From assembly GCF_900104385.1 (NCBI RefSeq), contig NZ_FNJA01000001.1, positions 62,001 through 126,000 on the forward strand: a stretch of 64,000 nucleotides of DNA, read 5' to 3'. The notes under the pieces were generated by a model. The model saw nothing but the letters and a program-made list of their open reading frames with translations. It was not told the origin of the DNA and made no database searches. The DNA is from Rhodoferax sp. OV413 (GTDB taxonomy: Bacteria; Pseudomonadota; Gammaproteobacteria; Burkholderiales; Burkholderiaceae_C). Below are positions 57,581 to 64,000 of the stretch, piece by piece. How positions within the stretch are numbered: position 1 is the stretch's first letter; each line of letters opens with the position of its first letter. The translations under genes and the position numbers were made by a program.

Positions 57581-57687
57581 GCCAAACCGCTTCGTTTTGC
57601 CATGCTCTGTGTGGTTCAATAATGTGTACCTGATGGTCCATAGGCGGTTCAACCGACTAAACCTCTTAACAAGAAAAGGTCTTAACC

Positions 57688-59334
57688 ATGCGCCTCAGCC
57701 CTTTGGCCGGTCACACCGCGCCGCTATCACTTCTGGTCAATCTGCCTCGGCTGGTGACTGCCTATTACAGCCTGCGCCCCGACCCCGCCGAGGCCAGCCA
57801 ACGCGTGGCGTTCGGCACCTCGGGCCACAGGGGCAGCGCGTTCAGCAGCAGCTTCAACGAGCAGCATGTGCTGGCCGTCACCCAGGCGATCTGCCAATAC
57901 CGTGAAAAGAGTGGCATCACCGGCCCGCTGTTCCTGGGTATAGACACGCATGCGCTGTCCGAACCCGCGGCGGCCACCGCGCTGGAGGTGCTGGCCGCCA
58001 ACGGCGTGCATGTGATGCTGTCGCTGAACGACGAGTACACGCCCACGCCCGCGGTGTCGCACGCCATCCTGGTCTACAACAAGGGCCGTAGCTCGGGCCT
58101 GGCCGACGGCATTTTGATGACGCCGTCGCACAACCCGCCCGAAGACGGTGGTTACAAATACAACCCTACCAATGGCGGCCCGGCCGACAGCGACATCACG
58201 GGCTGGATCGAAAAAGCCGCCAATGTGCACCTGGAAACCGGCCTCAAGGATGTGAAGCGCATGCCGTATGCGCAGGCGCTGCGGGCCAACACCACGCACC
58301 GCCACGACTACCTCACGCACTACGTGGACGACTTGGCGAATGTGATCGACATGGAGGCCATCCGCATCGCTGGTGTGCGCATGGGTGTGGACCCGCTGGG
58401 CGGCGCTGGCGTGCACTACTGGGCGCGCATCGCCGAGAAGTACAAGCTGCGGCTGGACGTGGTGAGCGACCAGGTGGACGCTACCTTCCGCTTCATGACG
58501 GTGGACTGGGACGGCCGCATTCGCATGGACCCGTCGAGCAAGAGCGCCATGGCCTCGCTGATCACGCTGAAGGACAAATACGACATCGCCTTCGCCTGCG
58601 ACACCGACCACGACCGCCACGGCATCGTGACCAAGAGCGTAGGCCTGCTGCCGCCCAACCACTACCTGGCGGTATGCATCGACTACCTGTTCCAGAACCG
58701 TCCGGGCTGGAGCCCGAATGCCGGCGTCGGCAAGACCCTGGTCAGCAGCGGCATGATCGACCGCGTGACCGCGCGGCTGGGCCGCAAGCTGTACGAGGTG
58801 CCGGTGGGCTTCAAATGGTTTGCCAGCGGCCTGAACGACGGCTCGCTGGGCTTTGGCGGCGAGGAGAGCGCGGGTGCGTCTTTCCTGCGGCGCGACGGCG
58901 GCGTCTGGACTACCGACAAGGACGGCATCGTGCCGGCCCTGCTGTCGGCCGAGATCATTGCCCGTACCGACCTCGACCCCGGCGAGGCCTACCAGAAGCT
59001 CACCGCGGCCTTTGGCGCACCGGCCTACGACCGCATCGACGCACCGGCTACGCCCGAGCAGAAGAAGAAGCTGGGCAAGCTTACGCCCGAGCAGATCACC
59101 AGCTCCGAGCTGGCCGGTGAGTCCATCACCAAGGTGCTGACCAATGCGCCGGGCAATGGCGCCAGCCTGGGCGGCCTGAAGGTGATGACCGAAAGCGGCT
59201 GGTTCGCCGCACGCCCCTCGGGCACTGAGAACATCTACAAGATCTACGCCGAAAGCTTCCAGGGCGAGGTGCACCTGCGCCACATCATCAAGGAAGCCCA
59301 GAAGATCGTGGACCTGGCGCTGGCGAAGGGCTGA
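57688..59334 (+). CDS. pgm: Phosphoglucomutase (alpha-D-glucose phosphate-specific)
   Basis: 548 aa, interconverting glucose-1-phosphate and glucose-6-phosphate for glycogen and surface-sugar synthesis. The phosphoserine motif is TPSHNPP, the metal loop DTDHDRHG, the sugar loop GEESAG and the phosphate loop RPSGTE. The length equals that of E. coli Pgm. AAAAGG lies before the ATG. A long antisense reading frame over this gene is a compositional shadow. Confidence 0.97.
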   Translation: MRLSPLAGHTAPLSLLVNLPRLVTAYYSLRPDPAEASQRVAFGTSGHRGSAFSSSFNEQHVLAVTQAICQYREKSGITGPLFLGIDTHALSEPAAATALEVLAANGVHVMLSLNDEYTPTPAVSHAILVYNKGRSSGLADGILMTPSHNPPEDGGYKYNPTNGGPADSDITGWIEKAANVHLETGLKDVKRMPYAQALRANTTHRHDYLTHYVDDLANVIDMEAIRIAGVRMGVDPLGGAGVHYWARIAEKYKLRLDVVSDQVDATFRFMTVDWDGRIRMDPSSKSAMASLITLKDKYDIAFACDTDHDRHGIVTKSVGLLPPNHYLAVCIDYLFQNRPGWSPNAGVGKTLVSSGMIDRVTARLGRKLYEVPVGFKWFASGLNDGSLGFGGEESAGASFLRRDGGVWTTDKDGIVPALLSAEIIARTDLDPGEAYQKLTAAFGAPAYDRIDAPATPEQKKKLGKLTPEQITSSELAGESITKVLTNAPGNGASLGGLKVMTESGWFAARPSGTENIYKIYAESFQGEVHLRHIIKEAQKIVDLALAKG

Positions 59335-59344
59335 CGCCGCGCGC

Positions 59345-59692
59345 ATGGCATCCAAAGCCCAGTTCCGCCTGCGCATTTACCGCGACGACAGCATTGCCAT
59401 AGGCCCGGGCAAGGTTGCCTTGCTGGAGGCGATTGCCGACACCGGCAGCATCTCGGCCGCCGCCCGGCAGCTGGGCATGTCGTACCGGCGCGCCTGGGTG
59501 CTGGTCGATGAAATGAACCGCGCCCTGGCATCGCCCGCCGTCAGCACCGCCGCCGGTGGCGTGCAGGGCGGCGGTACGGCGCTATCGCCGCTGGGCGAAA
59601 AGCTGGTCCGGCATTACCGCGCGGTAGAGCAGGCCGCCCGGACCGCCGCCGCAGCGGACATTGCCGCGCTCCAGGAATTGCTCGCGCTTTAG
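59345..59692 (+). CDS. modE: ModE-type molybdenum transcriptional regulator (HTH only)
   Basis: 115 aa containing the ModE winged HTH (IGPGKVALLEAIADTGSISAAARQLGMSYRRAWVLVDEMNRAL; split over about residues 19-61). The C-terminal molbindin domains of E. coli ModE are absent, so it may sense molybdate indirectly or not at all. It begins 10 bp after pgm and directly precedes modB. A ModE-box-like inverted repeat lies at the modB start, consistent with local autoregulation of the transporter. Confidence 0.92.
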   Translation: MASKAQFRLRIYRDDSIAIGPGKVALLEAIADTGSISAAARQLGMSYRRAWVLVDEMNRALASPAVSTAAGGVQGGGTALSPLGEKLVRHYRAVEQAARTAAAADIAALQELLAL

Positions 59693-59702
59693 CGCTCCCT
59701 AT

Positions 59703-59726
59703 CGTTATATCTGGCTGGATACAATG
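59703..59726 (+). promoter_or_regulatory. ModE-box-like inverted repeat at the modB start
   Basis: CGTTATAT (59703-59710) and ATACAATG (59719-59726) separated by 8 bp; the second arm matches the inverse of the first at 6 of 8 positions. This resembles the CGTTATAT/ATATAACG halves bound by ModE. It ends 6 bp before the proposed modB ATG, so bound ModE would block initiation. Confidence 0.6.
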
Positions 59727-59732
59727 CGGGCC

Positions 59733-60407
59733 ATGTCTGCATTGCTCCCCTCCATGGACTGGTTTCCGCTCATCCTGTCGCTCAAAGTGGCGGCGGTGGC
59801 GACGCTGCTGGCCACCATTCTGGGTGTGGCGCTGGGCTGGATTTTTGCGCGCAAACAGTTCCCCGGCAGCACGCTGCTGGAGGCTGCCTGCATGCTGCCG
59901 CTGGTGCTGCCACCCACCGTCATCGGCTACGCGATCCTGGTAGCCGCTGGCCGGCGCAGCCCGCTGGGCAGCTGGCTGCGCGAGCATCTGGACTACACCA
60001 TCATCTTCAGCTGGCATGGCGCGGTCGTGGCATCCAGCATCGTGGCACTGCCGCTGGTGCTGAAGTCGGCCAGCGCGGCATTCAGCGCGGTCGACCGCTC
60101 GCTGGAGGCCGCAGCCAGCACGCTGCGCCAGTCGGCCTGGTCGGTGTTCTGGCGCGTGACCCTGCCTCTCGCCTGGCCCGGCATCCTGGCTGGCACTTTG
60201 CTGGCCTTTGCCCGCGCCATGGGCGAGTTCGGCGCCTCGCTGATGGTGGCCGGCTCGATTCCGCAGCAAACCCAGACCCTGTCGATGGCGATCTACGACG
60301 CAGTGCAGGCCGGGCAGGACGATCTGGCGCTACTGCTGGTGCTGATCACCTCGGCACTGTCGATTGCGGTGCTGGTGCTGTCGAACCGTTTTTTCTCTCT
60401 TCGTTAA
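59733..60407 (+). CDS. modB: Molybdate ABC transporter permease ModB
   Basis: 224 aa with five TM helices and the cytoplasmic coupling motif EAASTLRQSAWSVFWRVTLPLAWPGI. The start ATG 59733 gives the usual distance to LILSLKVAAVATLL; an ATG three codons earlier is also possible but lies in the ModE-like box. Unusually modB comes before modA. Together with ModA and ModC it imports molybdate for molybdoenzymes. Confidence 0.94.
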   Translation: MSALLPSMDWFPLILSLKVAAVATLLATILGVALGWIFARKQFPGSTLLEAACMLPLVLPPTVIGYAILVAAGRRSPLGSWLREHLDYTIIFSWHGAVVASSIVALPLVLKSASAAFSAVDRSLEAAASTLRQSAWSVFWRVTLPLAWPGILAGTLLAFARAMGEFGASLMVAGSIPQQTQTLSMAIYDAVQAGQDDLALLLVLITSALSIAVLVLSNRFFSLR

Positions 60408-60430
60408 CTTTCACGTTAAGGAAACCTGTG

Positions 60431-61165
60431 ATGCGTCTTTTCAGCCTGATCTTGCTCGTGCCGTTTGCTGTGGGTGCCCAGCAGATCACCGTCTCCACCG
60501 CCGCCAGCCTGACCGATGCCTTCAAGGAACTCGGCCCCAAGTTCGAAGCCAGCCAGCCCGGCGCCACCGTGCGCTTCAACTTCGCCGCCTCCGGCGTACT
60601 GCTGCAGCAGATCAGCCAAGGCGCGCCAGTGGACGTGTTCGTCAGCGCCGACCAGGACACCATGGACCGGGCTGCAACGCAGAAGCTGGTCGACACGGCC
60701 AGCCGCAAGAACTTCGTCAGCAACAGCCTGGTACTGGTTGAGCCGGCCAAGGAAGGTACGGGCATCCAGAGCCTGCAAGACCTGGCCAAACCCGCCGTGC
60801 GCAGGATTGCCATCGGCAAGCCCGCCACCGTGCCCGCCGGCCGCTACACCCAGCAGGTGCTGGAAGGCGCCAAGCTGTGGACCGTGCTGGAGCCCAAGTT
60901 CGTGCAGGCCGACAATGTGCGCCAGGTGCTCGACTACGTGAGCCGCGGCGAGGTCGAGGCCGGCTTCGTCTACCGCACCGATGCCACGCTGCTGGGCGAC
61001 AAAGTGAAGATCGTGCTGACGCCGGCCAACCATACGCCGGTGTCGTACCCGATTGCCGTGGTCAGCGACAGCAAGCAGAAGGCCGTGGCGCAGAATTTCA
61101 TCGCCTTCTTGTTCACCGATGCAGCCCAGCAGGTACTCACTAAATACGGCTTCGGCAAACCTTGA
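60431..61165 (+). CDS. modA: Molybdate-binding periplasmic protein ModA
   Basis: 244 aa. A signal peptide ends after VGAQ (residue 17), followed by the ModA pattern VSTAASLTDAFKELGPKFE and FAASGVLLQQISQGAPVDVFVSAD, where the Ser residues bind molybdate. AAGGAAA precedes ATG 60431. It overlaps modC by 4 bp (TTGA). It captures molybdate or tungstate in the periplasm and delivers it to ModB. Confidence 0.95.
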   Translation: MRLFSLILLVPFAVGAQQITVSTAASLTDAFKELGPKFEASQPGATVRFNFAASGVLLQQISQGAPVDVFVSADQDTMDRAATQKLVDTASRKNFVSNSLVLVEPAKEGTGIQSLQDLAKPAVRRIAIGKPATVPAGRYTQQVLEGAKLWTVLEPKFVQADNVRQVLDYVSRGEVEAGFVYRTDATLLGDKVKIVLTPANHTPVSYPIAVVSDSKQKAVAQNFIAFLFTDAAQQVLTKYGFGKP

Positions 61166-61941
61166 TCGATGTAGACATCCAACTGACGGTGGCCGATGGC
61201 CGCCGGCGCTTCGACCTGGCGGTGCGCTTCGCCAGCGATGTGCCGTTTGCCGCGCTGTACGGCCCGTCGGGTGCGGGCAAGACCCTGACCTTGCAGGCGA
61301 TTGCCGGCCTGCTGCGGCCCAGCCGTGGCCATATTCGGATTGATGGCCGCACCTTGTTCGATTCCGCCGCCGGCATCGACGTGCCCGCATCGCAGCGCCG
61401 CGTCGGCTACCTGCCGCAGAACTACGCGCTGTTTCCGCATCTGTCGGTGCGCCAGAACATAGGCTTCGGCCTGACCTCCTGGCGCAAACGCCGCCTCAGC
61501 AGTGAGGAACAATCCCAGGTGCAGAGCCTGCTGGACAGCTTCGGCCTGAACGCCATGGCCGACAGCCGACCCAGCAGCCTGTCCGGCGGCCAGCAGCAGC
61601 GCGTGGCCCTGGCGCGGGCTCTGGCTTGCGCGCCGCAGGTGCTGCTGCTAGACGAGCCGTTTGCCGCGCTGCACCCCAGCCTGCGCCTGAACCTGCGCGA
61701 AGAACTGGCCCAAGCGCGCCGCCAATGGGGCATTCCGGCGCTGATGATCACCCACGACGTAGAAGACGTGCTGGCGCTGGCCGACGTGGCCTTTGTTTTC
61801 GACCAAGGCCAGGTGGTGCAGGAGATCCATCTGATGGACGCCAGCAGCCGCAGCCTGGCGCGGCAAGAGTTGGGCGGAGCGGGCCCCGCAGAGCCAACGG
61901 CTTTGCAACACAAGGTACGCAGTTTGCTATTGAATAGATAG
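61162..61941 (+). CDS. modC: Molybdate ABC transporter ATPase ModC (lacks TOBE domain)
   Basis: 259 aa. Walker A is GPSGAGKT, the Q-loop PQNYALFPH, the signature LSGGQQQR and Walker B VLLLDEPFAAL. It is shorter than typical ModC (about 350 aa) because the C-terminal molybdate-sensing TOBE domain is absent. The last six residues (SLLLNR) and the stop are encoded by an interspersed repeat, so repeat insertion may have cut off the original end. TTG start overlaps the modA stop. Confidence 0.92.
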   Translation: MIDVDIQLTVADGRRRFDLAVRFASDVPFAALYGPSGAGKTLTLQAIAGLLRPSRGHIRIDGRTLFDSAAGIDVPASQRRVGYLPQNYALFPHLSVRQNIGFGLTSWRKRRLSSEEQSQVQSLLDSFGLNAMADSRPSSLSGGQQQRVALARALACAPQVLLLDEPFAALHPSLRLNLREELAQARRQWGIPALMITHDVEDVLALADVAFVFDQGQVVQEIHLMDASSRSLARQELGGAGPAEPTALQHKVRSLLLNR

Positions 61942-61980
61942 CTTCCAGCGCAGGTATCTTCAGCGCTAGAGTCACTTTTT
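61923..61980 (+). repeat. Interspersed palindromic repeat, copy 11 (ends modC)
   Basis: TTGCTATTGAATAGATAGC, TTCCAGCGCAGGTATCTTC, AGCGCTAGAGTCACTTTTT. The TAG inside ATAGATAGC is the modC stop codon. Confidence 0.75.
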
Positions 61981-62046
61981 ATATACAAAATATGGGCTAG
62001 GGTGGCTGTGGCAAACTCACGCCCCTTGCCTTACTAGTTCCCGTTC

Positions 62047-64000
62047 ATGCAGAAAATCATCCGCCAGCTGGCCACCGAGATCCAAGTCCGAGAAGAACAA
62101 ATCCGCTCCGCCGTCGAGCTGCTGGACGGGGGCGCCACCGTGCCCTTCATCGCCCGCTACCGCAAGGAAGTCACCGGCGGCCTGGACGACATCCAGCTGC
62201 GCGAGCTGGAAACCCGCCTCGGCTATCTGCGCGAACTCGAAGACCGCCGCGAAGCCATCGTGAAAAGCATAGAAGAGCAGGGCAAGATGACCGACGCGCT
62301 GCGTGTCGCCATCTTCTCCGCCGCCACCAAGCAGGAACTCGAAGACCTGTACCTGCCGTTCAAGACCAAGCGCCGCACCAAGGGCCAGATCGCCCGTGAA
62401 AACGGCATCGAGCCGCTGGCCGACAAGCTGTTCGCCAATCCACTGCTAGTGCCGGCCGACGAAGCCCAGGCCTTCGTCAAGGCCGAGAAGGGCGAAAACG
62501 GCGACGACTTCACCAGCGTGCAGGCGGTGCTGGACGGCGTGCGCGACATCCTCAGCGAGCGCTGGGCCGAAGACGCCGCGCTGATCCAGAACCTGCGCGG
62601 CTGGCTGTGGAACGAGGGCCTACTGCGCAGCAAGCTGGCGGCCGGCAAGGACGAAAACAACCCCGACATCGCCAAGTTCCGCGACTACTTTGACTACGAC
62701 GAGCCGATCGGCCGCGTGCCCTCGCACCGCGCGCTGGCCGTGTTCCGCGGCCGCGGCCTGGAATACCTGGACGCCAAGCTGGTGCTGCCGGTCGAACCCG
62801 AGCCCGGCAAACCTTCGCTGGCCGAAGGCCGCATCGCCATCCACCTGGGTTGGAGCCACCAGAGCCGCCCAGCCGACGATTTGATCCGCAAGTGCGTGGC
62901 CTGGACCTGGCGGGTCAAACTCAGCCTGTCCACCGAGCGCGACCTGTTCGCCAAGCTGCGCGAAGACGCCGAAAAGGTGGCGATCAAGGTGTTTGCCGAC
63001 AACCTGCGCGACCTGCTGCTGGCCGCACCGGCCGGCCCGCGCGTGGTGCTGGGGCTCGACCCCGGCATCCGCACCGGCGTCAAGGTGGCCGTGGTCGACA
63101 CCACCGGCAAGCTGGTGGAAACCGCCACCGTCTTTCCGCACGAGCCGCGCAAGGACTGGGAAGGCTCGTTGCACACCCTGGGCAAGCTGTGTATCAAGCA
63201 CGGCGTGAACCTGATCGCCATCGGCAACGGAACCGCCAGCCGCGAAACCGACAAGCTGGCCGCCGACCTGATGAAGCTGCTGGAAAAGCACAACGATCCG
63301 AACAGCCCGCCCAAGACCGCGATGCAGCGCGTGGTGGTCAGCGAAGCCGGCGCTTCGGTGTATTCGGCCAGCGAATTCGCCAGCCAGGAAATGCCCGATG
63401 TGGACGTGAGCCTGCGCGGCGCCGCCAGCATCGCCCGGCGCCTGCAGGACCCGCTGGCCGAGCTGGTGAAGATCGACCCCAAGTCCATAGGCGTCGGCCA
63501 GTACCAGCACGACGTGAGCCAGAACGACCTGGCGCGCAGCCTGGAAGCCGTGGTCGAAGACTGCGTGAATTCGGTGGGCGTGGACCTGAACACCGCCAGC
63601 GTGCCGCTGCTGAGCCGGGTCTCCGGCCTGTCGGCGACGGTGGCCAAGGCGGTGGTGCGTTGGCGCGAGGCCAATGGCGCTTTCAAGAACCGCAAGCAGC
63701 TGATGGACGTGAGTGGCCTGGGCGCCAAGACCTTCGAGCAGAGTGCGGGCTTCCTGCGCATCCGCGGCGGCGACAACCCGCTGGACATGACCGGCGTGCA
63801 CCCCGAAACCTATCCGCTGGTGGAAAAAATCATCGAAGTGACCAAGAAGCCGGTGACCGAGCTGATGGGCCGCGCCGAGATGCTGAAGACCCTGCGTCCC
63901 GAGCTGTTTGCGAACGAGAAATTCGGTGTCATCACCGTCAAGGACATCATCGGTGAACTGGAGAAACCTGGCCGCGACCCGCGCCCGGACTTCAAGGTGG
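62047..64000 (+). CDS. tex: Transcription accessory protein Tex (3' end outside window)
   Basis: 651 codons are visible; typical Tex is about 770 aa, so roughly the S1 RNA-binding C-terminus is missing beyond the window. The N-terminal helical part (IRSAVELLDGGATVPFIARYRKE) and the RuvC-like YqgF domain (VVLGLDPGIRTGVKVAVVD) are intact. The helix-hairpin-helix part (SRVSGLSATVAKAVVRWREANG) and the S1 lead-in (DPRPDFKV) follow. Tex binds RNA and nucleic acid-protein complexes. ATG 62047 gives the family N-terminus. Confidence 0.96.
   Translation, partial: MQKIIRQLATEIQVREEQIRSAVELLDGGATVPFIARYRKEVTGGLDDIQLRELETRLGYLRELEDRREAIVKSIEEQGKMTDALRVAIFSAATKQELEDLYLPFKTKRRTKGQIARENGIEPLADKLFANPLLVPADEAQAFVKAEKGENGDDFTSVQAVLDGVRDILSERWAEDAALIQNLRGWLWNEGLLRSKLAAGKDENNPDIAKFRDYFDYDEPIGRVPSHRALAVFRGRGLEYLDAKLVLPVEPEPGKPSLAEGRIAIHLGWSHQSRPADDLIRKCVAWTWRVKLSLSTERDLFAKLREDAEKVAIKVFADNLRDLLLAAPAGPRVVLGLDPGIRTGVKVAVVDTTGKLVETATVFPHEPRKDWEGSLHTLGKLCIKHGVNLIAIGNGTASRETDKLAADLMKLLEKHNDPNSPPKTAMQRVVVSEAGASVYSASEFASQEMPDVDVSLRGAASIARRLQDPLAELVKIDPKSIGVGQYQHDVSQNDLARSLEAVVEDCVNSVGVDLNTASVPLLSRVSGLSATVAKAVVRWREANGAFKNRKQLMDVSGLGAKTFEQSAGFLRIRGGDNPLDMTGVHPETYPLVEKIIEVTKKPVTELMGRAEMLKTLRPELFANEKFGVITVKDIIGELEKPGRDPRPDFKV

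Noticed and set aside
57727-59376. A 549-codon open frame antisense to pgm
   Set aside because: Compositional shadow; Pgm motifs are all on the plus strand.
62620-63801. Long antisense frames over tex
   Set aside because: No recognisable domain and a complete Tex frame on the plus strand.

Overview
The window is GC-rich chromosomal DNA of a betaproteobacterium, most likely family Comamonadaceae (Rhodoferax/Acidovorax/Polaromonas-like). The evidence is the gene content (SmpB-RatA-RnfH, guaB-guaA, fadB-fadA, tag, tadA, pgm and tex in a dense arrangement), the PVC of accessory metal and siderophore genes, and about a dozen copies of a short palindromic repeat built around GATAGCTGCTTGCGC. No tRNA, rRNA, CRISPR array, transposase or phage gene was recognised. 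No gene-free stretch reaches 300 bases.

Layout. 1-6243: copper island. A Cu+ P-type ATPase (cut by the window start) stands divergent from a MerR-family regulator; next come CusF-like, cupredoxin, multicopper oxidase and TolC-type lipoprotein genes and two small exported proteins, all on the minus strand. 6291-9484: two methyl-accepting chemotaxis proteins with nearly identical signalling halves. 9627-14708: housekeeping genes (smpB, ratA, rnfH-like, a DUF4124 gene, guaB, guaA). 14733-24622: a LysR regulator divergent from a pirin/isochorismatase-like/amidohydrolase/DoxX/MFS/SLAC1/alpha-beta hydrolase series, ending with AraC-type genes. 24858-35755: a tightly overlapped iron/siderophore block (FecI, FecR, TonB-dependent receptor with STN domain, DUF3649, PepSY protein, DUF3325, then a MacA-MacB-NodT tripartite exporter).

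35752-41178: patatin, GNAT acetyltransferase, tag, a NarL-type response regulator with a 7TM sensor kinase, and two small membrane or exported proteins. A 23-bp palindrome recurs three times here in front of genes, the best candidate for an undescribed local regulon. 41238-45118: TadA fused to a reduced alpha/beta hydrolase, an LD-carboxypeptidase with a natural His tail, a nucleotide cyclase-FHA protein and a PilZ protein. 45157-48662: livHMGF transporter without a binding protein. 48762-55906: beta-propeller lipoprotein, fadB-fadA, GST and SDR genes. 56017-57479: DUF2975-XRE pair convergent with a DUF1223 gene. 57688-61941: pgm, then modE-modB-modA-modC. 62047-64000: tex, cut by the window end.

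The main new-looking signals are (i) the three-copy palindrome around the two-component system and (ii) the interspersed repeat, which lies in frame inside several proteins: a signal peptide, two interdomain linkers, a surface insertion and a C-terminus. Both come from reading the sequence by eye and need a genome-wide search to confirm.
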